16,875 nt of DNA. Origin: JBFFSQ01 sp041572275. Lineage in GTDB: Bacteria; Pseudomonadota; Gammaproteobacteria; SZUA-229. A program made the translations under genes and the position numbers. The stretch covers positions 1-16,875 of the forward strand of contig JBFFSQ010000048.1 of assembly GCA_041572275.1 (NCBI GenBank), read 5' to 3'. The notes below the pieces were generated by a model. That model saw nothing but the letters and a program-made list of their open reading frames with translations. It was not told the origin of the DNA and searched no databases. Shown here one piece after another: positions 1 through 7,360 of the stretch. How positions within the stretch are numbered: the stretch's first letter is position 1; each line of letters starts with the position of its first letter.

Positions 1-848
1 AAGCCAAGTCGGATCTGTGGCAGCTGATGGAATTCTCCAAGCGCTTCAAGATGGAAGAAGTCTGGCCGGCTGAACTGCTGGACACAGCACCTCAATACAA
101 GGGTAAAACCATGTTTGATGTGCTCTATGCCAACGGTCAGGTGGATAAATTTGAAAAGACCACAGTGACTGATGATCGCGGTAATAAATACACCAATCAT
201 GAGATGGATGCCTTTGGTTTCTATCCGCAGAAAGGTTTATTTGAAGAGTATCGTCGCTTCCAGCTGGAAGGTCCTAAAGTGGGTCATGAGCTGGCGGACT
301 TCGATACCTACCATAAGGTACGTGGATTACGCTGGCCGGTGGTCAATGGTAAGGAAACTCTGTGGCGTTACGCTGAAGGTTATGATCCCTACGTTAAGAA
401 AGGTGAAGGCATCAAGTTCTACGGTAATGGAGACGGTAAAGCGAACATCATTACCGCACCTTACGAGCCACCCGCTGAAAGCCCAGATGAAGAATATAAT
501 CTGTGGCTGTGTACCGGTCGTGTACTGGAACACTGGCATTCGGGCTCGATGACCCGACGCGTACCCGAACTCTATCGTGCCTTCCCTGATGCGGTGATCT
601 TTATGCATCCGAATGATGCGAAGAAACACGGTTTGCGCCGTGGCATGTCAGCGAAAGTGGTATCACGACGGGGTGAGATTGAGGCGATGGTTGAAACTCG
701 TGGCCGTAATCGTGTACCTGAAGGCTTGATCTTCGTACCCTGGTTCGATGCCGGCCGTCTGGTCAACAAGTTGACTCTGGATGCGACTGATCCGCTATCC
801 AAGGAAACTGACTACAAGAAATGCGCGGTTAAGGTTGTAAAAGTTTAG
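1..848 (+). CDS. napA: Periplasmic nitrate reductase catalytic subunit NapA, C-terminal part
   Basis: This is the C-terminal third of NapA, the molybdopterin/[4Fe-4S] subunit that reduces nitrate to nitrite in the periplasm. The frame is open from base 3, reading AKSDLWQLMEFSKRF, so the ATG at 27 is internal and the gene begins upstream of the window. The visible part contains the molybdopterin-dinucleotide-binding domain, with LWLCTGRVLEHWHSGSMTRR at about 156-188 of the visible residues, and the typical NapA ending around NKLTLDATDPLSKETDYKKC. It stops at TAG 846-848, 9 nt before napG. The gene order that follows (G-H-B-C) is that of the enterobacterial nap operon. The Tat signal and the N-terminal Fe-S domain lie outside the window. 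Confidence 0.97.
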   Translation, partial: AKSDLWQLMEFSKRFKMEEVWPAELLDTAPQYKGKTMFDVLYANGQVDKFEKTTVTDDRGNKYTNHEMDAFGFYPQKGLFEEYRRFQLEGPKVGHELADFDTYHKVRGLRWPVVNGKETLWRYAEGYDPYVKKGEGIKFYGNGDGKANIITAPYEPPAESPDEEYNLWLCTGRVLEHWHSGSMTRRVPELYRAFPDAVIFMHPNDAKKHGLRRGMSAKVVSRRGEIEAMVETRGRNRVPEGLIFVPWFDAGRLVNKLTLDATDPLSKETDYKKCAVKVVKV

Positions 849-857
849 GGTTAAGTT

Positions 858-1736
858 GTGGCATCGAACGTAGACAGGAAACAACTGGGACAGCAAAGCC
901 GGCGGAGCTTTCTGGCGAATATTGCCAGAACTGCTGGTGGCGTAGCCATGCTCGGCCTGGGACTGGGGATGTATTCTCGTCAGTCCCTGTCCTTGCCTGC
1001 CCAGGCGATTCGTCCACCGGGTGTGGTTAGTGAGGAAGATTTCCTGGCTGCCTGCATTCGCTGTGGATTGTGTGTACGCGATTGCCCCTATGATACCTTG
1101 AAACTGGCCAATCTGGCTGAAGATGTGGCTCTGGGTACGCCCTATTTCGAGGCCCGCAAGGTGCCTTGTGAAATGTGTGAGGACATTCCCTGTGTTAAAG
1201 CCTGTCCGACGGGGGCGTTGGATCCTGAAATGACCGATATTGATGATTCCCGAATGGGTCTCGCAGTGGTGGTTGATCAGGAAACCTGTATCGCTTTCCA
1301 TGGTTTGCGTTGTGAAGTGTGTTTCAACGTATGTCCGATTCGAGGTAAGGCCATTTCACTGAATCGTCTGCACAATGAGCGTACTGGAAAACATGCGTTG
1401 TTTATTCCTATTGTGCATTCCGATGCCTGTACTGGCTGTGGCAAGTGTGAGCATGCCTGTATTCTCGAAGAGGCTGCAATTAAAGTGTTTCCGATAAAAC
1501 TCGCTAAGGGTGAAATTGGTCGACACTATAAATTGGGCTGGAAAGAAAAAGAGAAAGCAGGAGGCAGTCTGGTGTCACCTGATCTTGAGCATAAATATAA
1601 TCTGCCCGAAGGTGTTGATTATAGTTATGAAGGTGAAGGTCTGATTCAGCCAAAACAACAACCGCAACAACAGCCGGAAAATGATACACCGTTTTCCAGT
1701 AATCCATTAGACCGATTGAACAAGGGGATCAAGTAG
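858..1736 (+). CDS. napG: Ferredoxin-type protein NapG (Tat-exported, four [4Fe-4S])
   Basis: NapG is a periplasmic iron-sulfur protein that, with membrane NapH, passes electrons from the quinol pool towards the NapB/NapA nitrate reductase. The N-terminus has a twin-arginine signal (RRSFL at residues 15-19) followed by a hydrophobic stretch rich in Gly and Leu. Four Cys clusters fit four [4Fe-4S] centres: CIRCGLCVRDCP (66-77), CEMCEDIPCVKACP, CIAFHGLRCEVCFNVCP and CTGCGKCEHAC. The C-terminal tail is rich in Gln and Pro (KQQPQQQPE). The start is GTG at 858, supported by a TAGGG purine run just upstream and by the position 9 nt after napA. The stop codon directly abuts the napH start. Length (292 aa) is somewhat above the E. 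coli protein, mostly because of the tail. Confidence 0.96.
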   Translation: MASNVDRKQLGQQSRRSFLANIARTAGGVAMLGLGLGMYSRQSLSLPAQAIRPPGVVSEEDFLAACIRCGLCVRDCPYDTLKLANLAEDVALGTPYFEARKVPCEMCEDIPCVKACPTGALDPEMTDIDDSRMGLAVVVDQETCIAFHGLRCEVCFNVCPIRGKAISLNRLHNERTGKHALFIPIVHSDACTGCGKCEHACILEEAAIKVFPIKLAKGEIGRHYKLGWKEKEKAGGSLVSPDLEHKYNLPEGVDYSYEGEGLIQPKQQPQQQPENDTPFSSNPLDRLNKGIK

Positions 1737-2642
1737 TTGGCTACCACTCCCATTGAACAATTAGGCCGCGAAGCTGTGAAGAGCAAAGGCTGGATCAGGG
1801 CGTATAAATGGCTCATTTTACGTCGTATGTCGCAGCTTGGAATACTGGCTCTGTTTCTTATTGGACCCTGGTATGGTATCTGGATTGTAAAAGGTAATCT
1901 GGCATCCAGCCTTACGCTGGATGTATTGCCGCTGACCGATCCCTATGTACTATTACAGACCTTGTTTGCTGGCCACCTGGTAGAGACTACGGCGGCTATT
2001 GGCGCCCTAATCGTCATTGCATTTTATATGCTGGTGGGGGGACGGGTGTATTGTTCCTGGGTCTGCCCGGTAAATATTGTTACCGATACGGCTGAATGGT
2101 TACGCAGGAAAATGGGAATTAAGGGTGGTGCCCAGTTATCACGAAATGCACGTTACTGGGTGCTGGTTTTAAGCCTGGGTCTGGCGACTGCGACAGGTAC
2201 GTTGGCATGGGAGTTGATTAATCCGGTATCTATGGTGCAACGCGCCTTGATTTTTGGAATCGGCTTTGCCTGGGTGGTGATGCTAGCCATTTTTATACTG
2301 GATGCCTTCATCAGTCGAAGAGCCTGGTGTGGTCATCTATGTCCAGTGGGGGCTTTTTACGGTTTGCTGGGTAAGTTCAGTCTAGTACGTGTCAGTGCGG
2401 TTGCTCGGAATAAATGTGATGACTGTATGGAGTGTTTTGTCGTTTGCCCTGAATCCAGTGTCATTAAACCGGCATTGAAGGGTGAAGCAAAGAACATCGG
2501 TCCGGTCATTATGTCTTCGGATTGTACGAACTGTGGACGTTGTGTCGATATATGCGGCAAAGATGTCTTTCAGTTCGATCTGCGTTTTAATAATCAAATT
2601 AATGAAATAAAAACTTCACATCAGAGAGAGGTCTTACCATGA
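1737..2642 (+). CDS. napH: Quinol-oxidising membrane ferredoxin NapH
   Basis: NapH is the integral membrane partner of NapG and is thought to oxidise quinol for periplasmic nitrate reduction. About four hydrophobic helices lie near residues 32-50, 84-101, 140-158 and 171-190. It has the two CxxxCP motifs of the family, CSWVCP (106-111) and CGHLCP (198-203), and two C-terminal [4Fe-4S] motifs, CDDCMECFVVCP (227-238) and CTNCGRCVDIC (263-273). The start is a TTG at 1737 lying immediately after the napG TAG, with an AAGGGGA Shine-Dalgarno inside the end of napG. This suggests translational coupling of the NapGH pair. It ends in a 4-nt ATGA overlap with napB. At 301 aa it is normal for the family. 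Confidence 0.96.
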   Translation: MATTPIEQLGREAVKSKGWIRAYKWLILRRMSQLGILALFLIGPWYGIWIVKGNLASSLTLDVLPLTDPYVLLQTLFAGHLVETTAAIGALIVIAFYMLVGGRVYCSWVCPVNIVTDTAEWLRRKMGIKGGAQLSRNARYWVLVLSLGLATATGTLAWELINPVSMVQRALIFGIGFAWVVMLAIFILDAFISRRAWCGHLCPVGAFYGLLGKFSLVRVSAVARNKCDDCMECFVVCPESSVIKPALKGEAKNIGPVIMSSDCTNCGRCVDICGKDVFQFDLRFNNQINEIKTSHQREVLP

Positions 2643-3082
2643 AAAAGTCACTGGTAATGGGGATTGTCATGACCTTTGTCCTGGGCTTTACGTCTCAGGC
2701 ATATTCGGAAAATGTTCAATCTTTACGTGGTGCTTCGGATTTAGATAGCAAATCCAATCAGGTCGTTGTTAAACGCAATATTCCCGATCGAGATCCAATC
2801 GAACGTGACTATGTGCAGCAGCCTCCACTGGTGCCACATAAAACTGATGGTTACAAAATTAATCTCAAGTTTAATAAATGTTTAACCTGTCATAGTTGGA
2901 CAAATTATAAAGAAGCGGGTGCAACTAAAATTTCACAAACTCACTTTGCTGACCGTGGTAACAATGTAATGGCAAATGTCGCCGCACGTCGTTATTTCTG
3001 CGATCAGTGTCATGTGCCACAGGCAGATGCTGAGCCATTGGTGGAGAATGAGTTTATACCTGTCAGAGCTATTCATAAGTAA
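2639..3082 (+). CDS. napB: Periplasmic diheme cytochrome c NapB
   Basis: NapB is the small diheme electron-transfer subunit that feeds electrons to NapA in the periplasm. Residues 1-23 form a Sec signal peptide (KK then a hydrophobic core, probable cleavage after AYS). Two CxxCH heme sites are visible: CLTCH (81-85) and CDQCH (121-125). Candidate distal axial histidines are H67 in the LVPHKTDGYKI stretch and H102, as expected for bis-His hemes in this family. The ATG at 2639 overlaps the napH stop by 4 nt, with a GAGAGAGG-like ribosome site upstream. Length (147 aa) is usual. Confidence 0.97.
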   Translation: MKKSLVMGIVMTFVLGFTSQAYSENVQSLRGASDLDSKSNQVVVKRNIPDRDPIERDYVQQPPLVPHKTDGYKINLKFNKCLTCHSWTNYKEAGATKISQTHFADRGNNVMANVAARRYFCDQCHVPQADAEPLVENEFIPVRAIHK

Positions 3083-3102
3083 ATAAAAATAGAGAGAAGC
3101 AT

Positions 3103-3702
3103 ATGAGCATTAATTCGATTCTAGAAAAGCTTAAGCGTCCCGGTGCTGCATCATTGGGTAGCCTTCTCATCGGCGGTTTTGTGGCGGGTATTGTATTCTG
3201 GGGTGGCTTTAATACTGCAATGGAAGCAACCAATACAGAGACTTTCTGTATTTCCTGTCATGAAATGGAAGAGAATGTGTATAAGGAATATCAAGATACG
3301 ATTCACTATGCCAACCGCACCGGCGTGAGGGCAACCTGTCCTGATTGTCATGTACCCAAACCCTGGATACATAAGATTGTTCGTAAAATTCAGGCCAGTA
3401 ACGAAGTATTCCATAAAGTACTAGGCACAATCGATACGCCTGAAAAATTTGAAGCCAAGCGTTTGAAGTTGGCACAGAATGTATGGCGAGTGATGAAAGA
3501 AACGGATTCACGTGAATGTCGTAACTGCCATAATTTTGATTCCATGGACTTTACCTATCAACAGCGTCGTGCGGTACGTCAGCACAGCAAAGGTATTGAT
3601 GAAGGCAAGACCTGTATTGACTGTCATAAAGGTATCGCTCATTCATTACCTGCTATGTATGAGGTTGACCCAAGTGCTGTAACAGGTGCTGCGGGTCATT
3701 AA
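3103..3702 (+). CDS. napC: Membrane-anchored tetraheme cytochrome c NapC (quinol dehydrogenase)
   Basis: NapC belongs to the NapC/NirT family and takes electrons from the quinol pool to NapB. A single N-terminal transmembrane anchor lies at about residues 17-36 and is not cleaved. Four CxxCH heme motifs follow: CISCH (49-53), CPDCH (79-83), CRNCH (139-143) and CIDCH (171-175). Length (199 aa) is standard. The ATG at 3103 has AGAGAGAA seven or eight nt upstream. It is the last gene of the nap operon and is followed by an intrinsic terminator. Because the operon holds both NapC and NapGH, two quinol entry routes are available. Confidence 0.97.
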   Translation: MSINSILEKLKRPGAASLGSLLIGGFVAGIVFWGGFNTAMEATNTETFCISCHEMEENVYKEYQDTIHYANRTGVRATCPDCHVPKPWIHKIVRKIQASNEVFHKVLGTIDTPEKFEAKRLKLAQNVWRVMKETDSRECRNCHNFDSMDFTYQQRRAVRQHSKGIDEGKTCIDCHKGIAHSLPAMYEVDPSAVTGAAGH

Positions 3703-3728
3703 GCTAAAATAATCTGGTGTATAAGTGG

Positions 3729-3757
3729 AAAGGCACTCTTTATGAGTGCCTTTTTTA
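3729..3757 (+). terminator. Intrinsic terminator of the nap operon
   Basis: A perfect 10-bp stem, AAAGGCACTC paired with GAGTGCCTTT, encloses the 5-nt loop TTTAT and runs into a T tract. It lies 26 nt after the napC stop, where termination of the nap operon is expected. Confidence 0.93.
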
Positions 3758-3871
3758 TTGGCGTGTAATTCAGTGAATAGAGAATAATTTAATCCCTGTT
3801 TTATTGATCCCGTTTCCCAAGATGGGCAGAATGCTGCATAATTCCTATTTTCGATGTATCTGGAGTAGTGC

Positions 3872-4717
3872 GTGAAATTCAGTGTAGAAGAATTCCGGGC
3901 CTGGGAGCATAAAAAAGTGACCTTGCTGGGTATGTCCGGTGTGGGTAAAACGTATTTATCAACTATGTTGAGAGATAGCGAATGGTTTCACTTCTCGGGA
4001 GATTACCGGATTGGTACTCGTTATCTCGATGAGCATATTCTGGATATGATCAAACAACAGGCTATGCAAGTACCTTTCCTTCGAGACCTGTTGCGCAACG
4101 ACTGGATCTATATACGCAATAACATCAAGGTACATGATCTGGGGCCGGTTTTGAGCTTTGTCGGTAAGCTGGGTAATCCAGAATTGGGCGGTGTTGAACT
4201 GGATGATTTTGTCAAACGTCAGGCACTTTATCGTGAGGCTGAAATTGCTACCATGCATGATGTGCCACATTTTATCGAAAAAGCCCAGGAAATTTATGGC
4301 TATCGTCATTTCGTGAATGACGTGGGTGGTAGTCTCTGTGAACTGGATGATGACAGTGTAATGGGTACACTGATTCAGAATACTCTGATTCTGTATATCA
4401 AGGTGACCAATCAGGAGGAAGAAAATACGCTGATCAGCCGGGCGCAAAGCGCACCAAAACCTTTGTATTATCGGCCAGAGTTTCTCGAAGAGCAGCTGGC
4501 GATTTACTTAGCGGAAAACAATTTACACTATGCGGCCGAAATGGATCCAGATGCTTTTACCCGCTGGGTTTTCCCTCGGCTATTCCATTCACGTATTCCA
4601 CGCTATGAAGCCATTGCAAACAATGGTTATACCGTAACTTCTGAAGAAGTGTCACAGGTGAGGGACGAGAATGATTTTCTGCAATTACTGGAAACAGCTA
4701 TTGCTCGTGATAGTTAA
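3872..4717 (+). CDS. P-loop NTPase of unknown function, upstream of metA
   Basis: I do not recognise a characterised family. The clear feature is a Walker A motif, GMSGVGKT (residues 20-27), just after a short N-terminal segment, followed by a STML helix. This start resembles small nucleoside or shikimate kinase-type P-loop folds. No classic Walker B or signature motif is evident. VNDVGGSLCELDDD (about 149-162) carries an acidic cluster that could serve in catalysis. No signal peptide or membrane helix is present, so it should be cytoplasmic. The GTG start at 3872 is preceded by GGAG about 7 nt upstream. It ends 12 nt before metA and probably shares its transcript. Any function in methionine supply or sulfur assimilation would rest only on that linkage. 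Confidence 0.75.
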   Translation: MKFSVEEFRAWEHKKVTLLGMSGVGKTYLSTMLRDSEWFHFSGDYRIGTRYLDEHILDMIKQQAMQVPFLRDLLRNDWIYIRNNIKVHDLGPVLSFVGKLGNPELGGVELDDFVKRQALYREAEIATMHDVPHFIEKAQEIYGYRHFVNDVGGSLCELDDDSVMGTLIQNTLILYIKVTNQEEENTLISRAQSAPKPLYYRPEFLEEQLAIYLAENNLHYAAEMDPDAFTRWVFPRLFHSRIPRYEAIANNGYTVTSEEVSQVRDENDFLQLLETAIARDS

Positions 4718-4729
4718 TAAGAGAAAGCC

Positions 4730-5800
4730 ATGCCATTAGTGTCCCACAATAAGCTGCCCTCATTTGATCGTCTGCGTGATGAAGGTATCAAGGTTCTGGC
4801 ACCTGATTTTGCTCAGCATCAGGATATTCGGGAGCTGCATATTGGATTACTGAACATGATGCCAGATGCTGCCCTGGCAGCAACTGAACGACAGTTTTTT
4901 CGTTTGATTGGAGAAAGTAATCCGATTGCCCAGTTTTATGTGCATCCTTTTACCCTGAAGGAATTACCTCGTAGTGAGCGTGCTCGTGAACATGTTGAAA
5001 AGTATTACGAACCGTTTGAGACGATACGAGAACAGGGCCTTGATGCATTGATCATTACTGGGGCAAATGTGGTAGGTCCGGAATTATCTAATCAGGCATT
5101 CTGGAAGCCGCTTATTGATGTGGTTGACTGGGCTCATGAGAATGTTACCTCGACGTTGTGTTCCTGCCTGGCCACTCATGCTGTATTGCAGTTTCGCTAT
5201 GGACAAAAACGTGTACCGCAGAAAGATAAGGTCTGGGGTGTGTTTCCACATCATGTCGTAGATAAACATCATCCTTTGGTAAATGATATCAATACTCGAT
5301 TTGATGTCCCGCATTCACGTTGGAATGAGGTAACCAGAGCACAATTTGATATCGCCGGTTTACGTGTGCTGGCAGAAAGTGATAGTGGCAGTGTGCATCT
5401 GGCAACCAGTCCTGATGGTTTGAGAACAGTGTTTTTCCAGGGACATCCGGAGTACGACACGATTTCTTTGCTTAAAGAATATAAACGTGAAGTCATGCTG
5501 TATATCAGTGGCGAACGAAGTGATTATCCGCCATTCCCCGAGCATTACTTTGGTACCTTTGAAAAAGCTGTGTTTAATGAGTATCGCAGTCGTCTGCAAC
5601 AGGCACTTAGAGCAAACACCGATTTACCGGTATTTCCTGAGCAATTTATTGAAAGTCGCCTGGATAATACCTGGCATGATACGGCCGGCGAAGTTGTGGG
5701 TAACTGGATGGGCCTGATATATCAGGTGACTAATCGTGATCGGAGGATTCCCTTCATGGATGGAGTTAATCCGGAAGATCCACTGGGTCTTAATCGGTAG
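4730..5800 (+). CDS. metA: Homoserine O-acyltransferase, MetA (HTS) family
   Basis: MetA-family enzymes acylate L-homoserine with succinyl- or acetyl-CoA, the first committed step of methionine synthesis in the cytoplasm. The catalytic Cys is C146 in TSTLCSCLATHA, aligned with the E. coli nucleophile in TSTLFVCWAVQA. The His/Glu pair is H239 and E241 in FFQGHPEYD. The N-terminal part carries the family motif IGLLNMMPDAALAATERQF (about 38-57), and PHSRWNEV (194-201) matches the substrate-pocket region. At 356 aa it is about 45 residues longer than E. coli MetA, mostly through a C-terminal extension. The acyl-donor loop reads TGANVV, where E. coli has TGAPLG and acetyl-CoA users commonly TGAPVE, so the donor is not certain. 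A GAGAAAG ribosome site precedes ATG 4730. Confidence 0.92.
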   Translation: MPLVSHNKLPSFDRLRDEGIKVLAPDFAQHQDIRELHIGLLNMMPDAALAATERQFFRLIGESNPIAQFYVHPFTLKELPRSERAREHVEKYYEPFETIREQGLDALIITGANVVGPELSNQAFWKPLIDVVDWAHENVTSTLCSCLATHAVLQFRYGQKRVPQKDKVWGVFPHHVVDKHHPLVNDINTRFDVPHSRWNEVTRAQFDIAGLRVLAESDSGSVHLATSPDGLRTVFFQGHPEYDTISLLKEYKREVMLYISGERSDYPPFPEHYFGTFEKAVFNEYRSRLQQALRANTDLPVFPEQFIESRLDNTWHDTAGEVVGNWMGLIYQVTNRDRRIPFMDGVNPEDPLGLNR

Positions 5801-5878
5801 TTTTCGCCTGAGTAAAAAGCGTCGGCAGTCCATTGCCAACAAGTATTGCAGTGGTTAATCGTAATTTGGTTTGGCGGG

Positions 5879-7150
5879 TTATTTTTCCAGTTTGGTAATA
5901 CCCAGTGCTTTTAGAATAAAGCGTTCGTATAAGGGATCGGTGTTACCTTTCTTCATCTTACGCAGGAAGTATTTTTCAAAACCAATCTTGGCCTGATGTA
6001 CCCATTTGCCTTTCTTGAACCAGGTGACATTACGCGGTGGAATCTGGGGCAAGGCCACGAAGGCAGCGCCAGTGTCACCCATATCAGCCAGGCAGATGGC
6101 ATTCCAGGTACCACATTTTTCCGGTTCTTCACCTTTCAGTTCATGGGCAATGTTATGAACAATGGCGGTTGACATGGTTTCTATCATATAACCGGTTTTT
6201 GGTGCACCGGTCGGTACAGGCGTGGGGCCAACCGGTGGAATAGCTACGCATACGCCAGCTGAATAGATGTTTTTGTATTTTGGGTTGCGTTGATATTCAT
6301 CGATCAGTACAAAGCCGCGTGGGTTACACAGGCCTTCAACATTGGCCACCGCATCGACACCCTTGAAGGCAGGTAGCATCATGGCGTAGTTGTATTCCAG
6401 CTCATGCTCTTTAATAACCTCACCCTGTTCATTCAGTTCTTCAATGAACATTTTGCCATCTTCAACTTTGGTCGTTCTGGCATTAGTAATGAAGTTGATA
6501 TCGTGATTACGTAAATCACTTTCTAGCATGCCTTTGGAGTCACCGACTCCGCCCAGTCCAAGATGACCAATATAGGGTTCAGAGGTAACGAAAGTCATGG
6601 GTACCTTGTGGCGCATTTTTTTTCGGCGCAATGCAGTATCCAGGATGAAGGCAAACTCATAGGCAGGACCAAAACAACTGGCAAATGGCATGGCGCCGAT
6701 AATGGCATGACCCGGGTTTTCAACCAGCTTGTTAAAATCGTTCAGGGCATTGGTGGCATGGGCAGTGGTACAGATTGAGGTCGTGTAGCCGTCAGGGCCT
6801 GAGCCGGGTACTTCTTCAAAGGCCAGTCGTGGGCCAGTGGTAATGACCAGATAGTCATAGCCCAGTACTTCACCACTCTCCATGGTTAATCGGTTGCCAG
6901 GGGCATCAATTTCAGCCACTCGACCATGAAGAAAATCAATTTTTTTCTTTTTCAGAGGCTTGTGCAGGGGGACAGAGATATTTTTACCTTCACGCCAGCC
7001 AACTGCGACCCAGGGATTGGACGGTGTAAAATAAAAACAGTCATTCTCATTGATAACAGTGATCTGATGTTTGTTACCCAGAGCTTCTTTCATTTCATAG
7101 GCGCAGGGTAAGCCGCCAACGCCTGCGCCAATAATTATGATATGTGCCAT
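5879..7150 (-). CDS. sqr: Sulfide:quinone oxidoreductase
   Basis: SQR is a membrane-peripheral flavoprotein that oxidises sulfide to sulfane sulfur or polysulfide and reduces quinone. The N-terminal FAD-binding motif GAGVGGLPCAYEM lies at residues 8-20, and a second FAD segment YDYLVITTGP at 98-107. Three cysteines sit where the SQR redox cysteines are expected (C128/C160/C356 in the Acidithiobacillus ferrooxidans enzyme): C127 in SICTTAHA, C159 in ASCFGPAYE and C353 in AICLADMGD. YSAGVCVAIPPVG is the third FAD stretch, and the C-terminal basic helix EKYFLRKMKKG is the probable membrane anchor. No signal peptide. Start ATG 7150 has a GAGG site. A sigma54-type -24/-12 element lies about 60 nt upstream, and the divergent neighbour encodes a sigma54 activator. 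It converges with metA. Confidence 0.93.
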   Translation of the reverse strand: MAHIIIIGAGVGGLPCAYEMKEALGNKHQITVINENDCFYFTPSNPWVAVGWREGKNISVPLHKPLKKKKIDFLHGRVAEIDAPGNRLTMESGEVLGYDYLVITTGPRLAFEEVPGSGPDGYTTSICTTAHATNALNDFNKLVENPGHAIIGAMPFASCFGPAYEFAFILDTALRRKKMRHKVPMTFVTSEPYIGHLGLGGVGDSKGMLESDLRNHDINFITNARTTKVEDGKMFIEELNEQGEVIKEHELEYNYAMMLPAFKGVDAVANVEGLCNPRGFVLIDEYQRNPKYKNIYSAGVCVAIPPVGPTPVPTGAPKTGYMIETMSTAIVHNIAHELKGEEPEKCGTWNAICLADMGDTGAAFVALPQIPPRNVTWFKKGKWVHQAKIGFEKYFLRKMKKGNTDPLYERFILKALGITKLEK

Positions 7151-7208
7151 TTTTGTTGCCTCATTTTGAATTGCTGATTAAAGCGTGAATCGATTAATAG
7201 TTATAATG

Positions 7209-7224
7209 AGCAACTACTGGGCCA
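7209..7224 (-). promoter_or_regulatory. Sigma54 (-24/-12) promoter of sqr
   Basis: Read on the minus strand the sequence is TGGCCCAGTAGTTGCT. Against the sigma54 consensus TGGCAC-N5-TTGCW it has the invariant GG (-24) and GC (-12) at exact spacing and a single mismatch in the conserved -24 half. Transcription would start near 7198, leaving a leader of about 48 nt before the sqr ATG. The sigma54 activator gene next door and the IHF site and TGTCA array behind it support the call. Confidence 0.8.
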
Positions 7225-7244
7225 TGTTATTGAAATTGTATATA

Positions 7245-7257
7245 AATCAATGGATTG
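7245..7257 (+). promoter_or_regulatory. IHF-binding site between sqr promoter and enhancer array
   Basis: AATCAATGGATTG fits the IHF consensus WATCAANNNNTTR at every fixed position and is flanked by an AT-rich stretch, as good IHF sites are. It lies between the -24/-12 element and the TGTCA array. This is where IHF bends DNA so that an enhancer-bound activator can touch sigma54 polymerase. Confidence 0.65.
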
Positions 7258-7281
7258 GATGTTTATATGCATGCCATGACG

Positions 7282-7357
7282 TGACAATGTCAGTATATTG
7301 ATCGCGATGTCTTGTCATTTATGTCATGATTGTCATGACACACTGTCATATTTGTCA
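7282..7357 (+). promoter_or_regulatory. TGTCA repeat array, candidate activator-binding enhancer (UAS)
   Basis: TGTCA occurs at 7288, 7313, 7322, 7331, 7344 and 7353, and its inverse TGACA at 7282 and 7336. TGTCATGACA at 7331-7340 is a perfect 10-bp palindrome, and a near-copy TGTCT lies at 7308. Three consecutive copies are 9 bp apart. The array is roughly 60-150 bp upstream of the sigma54 promoter for sqr, the usual enhancer distance, and abuts the activator gene. The array could therefore serve both activation of sqr and autoregulation. The binding protein is inferred. Confidence 0.6.
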
Positions 7358-7360
7358 ATT

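Noticed and set aside
3760..3871. FNR-type box or clear sigma70 promoter before the P-loop gene
   Set aside because: TTGAT near 3804 has no matching second half-site, and the CATAAT at 3837-3842 has no recognisable -35, so neither is listed.
5801..5878. Terminator between convergent metA and sqr
   Set aside because: Only a 4-bp GGCA/TGCC stem without a T run was found, so I cannot support a terminator here.
7298..7360. N-terminal extension of the sigma54 activator with CHLCHDCHD as a heme or zinc motif
   Set aside because: The peptide arises from reading the TGTCA DNA repeat in a 9-bp register, the start would be TTG with no ribosome site, and activators of this type begin directly with the PAS domain. 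Retained only as an alternative in the findings.
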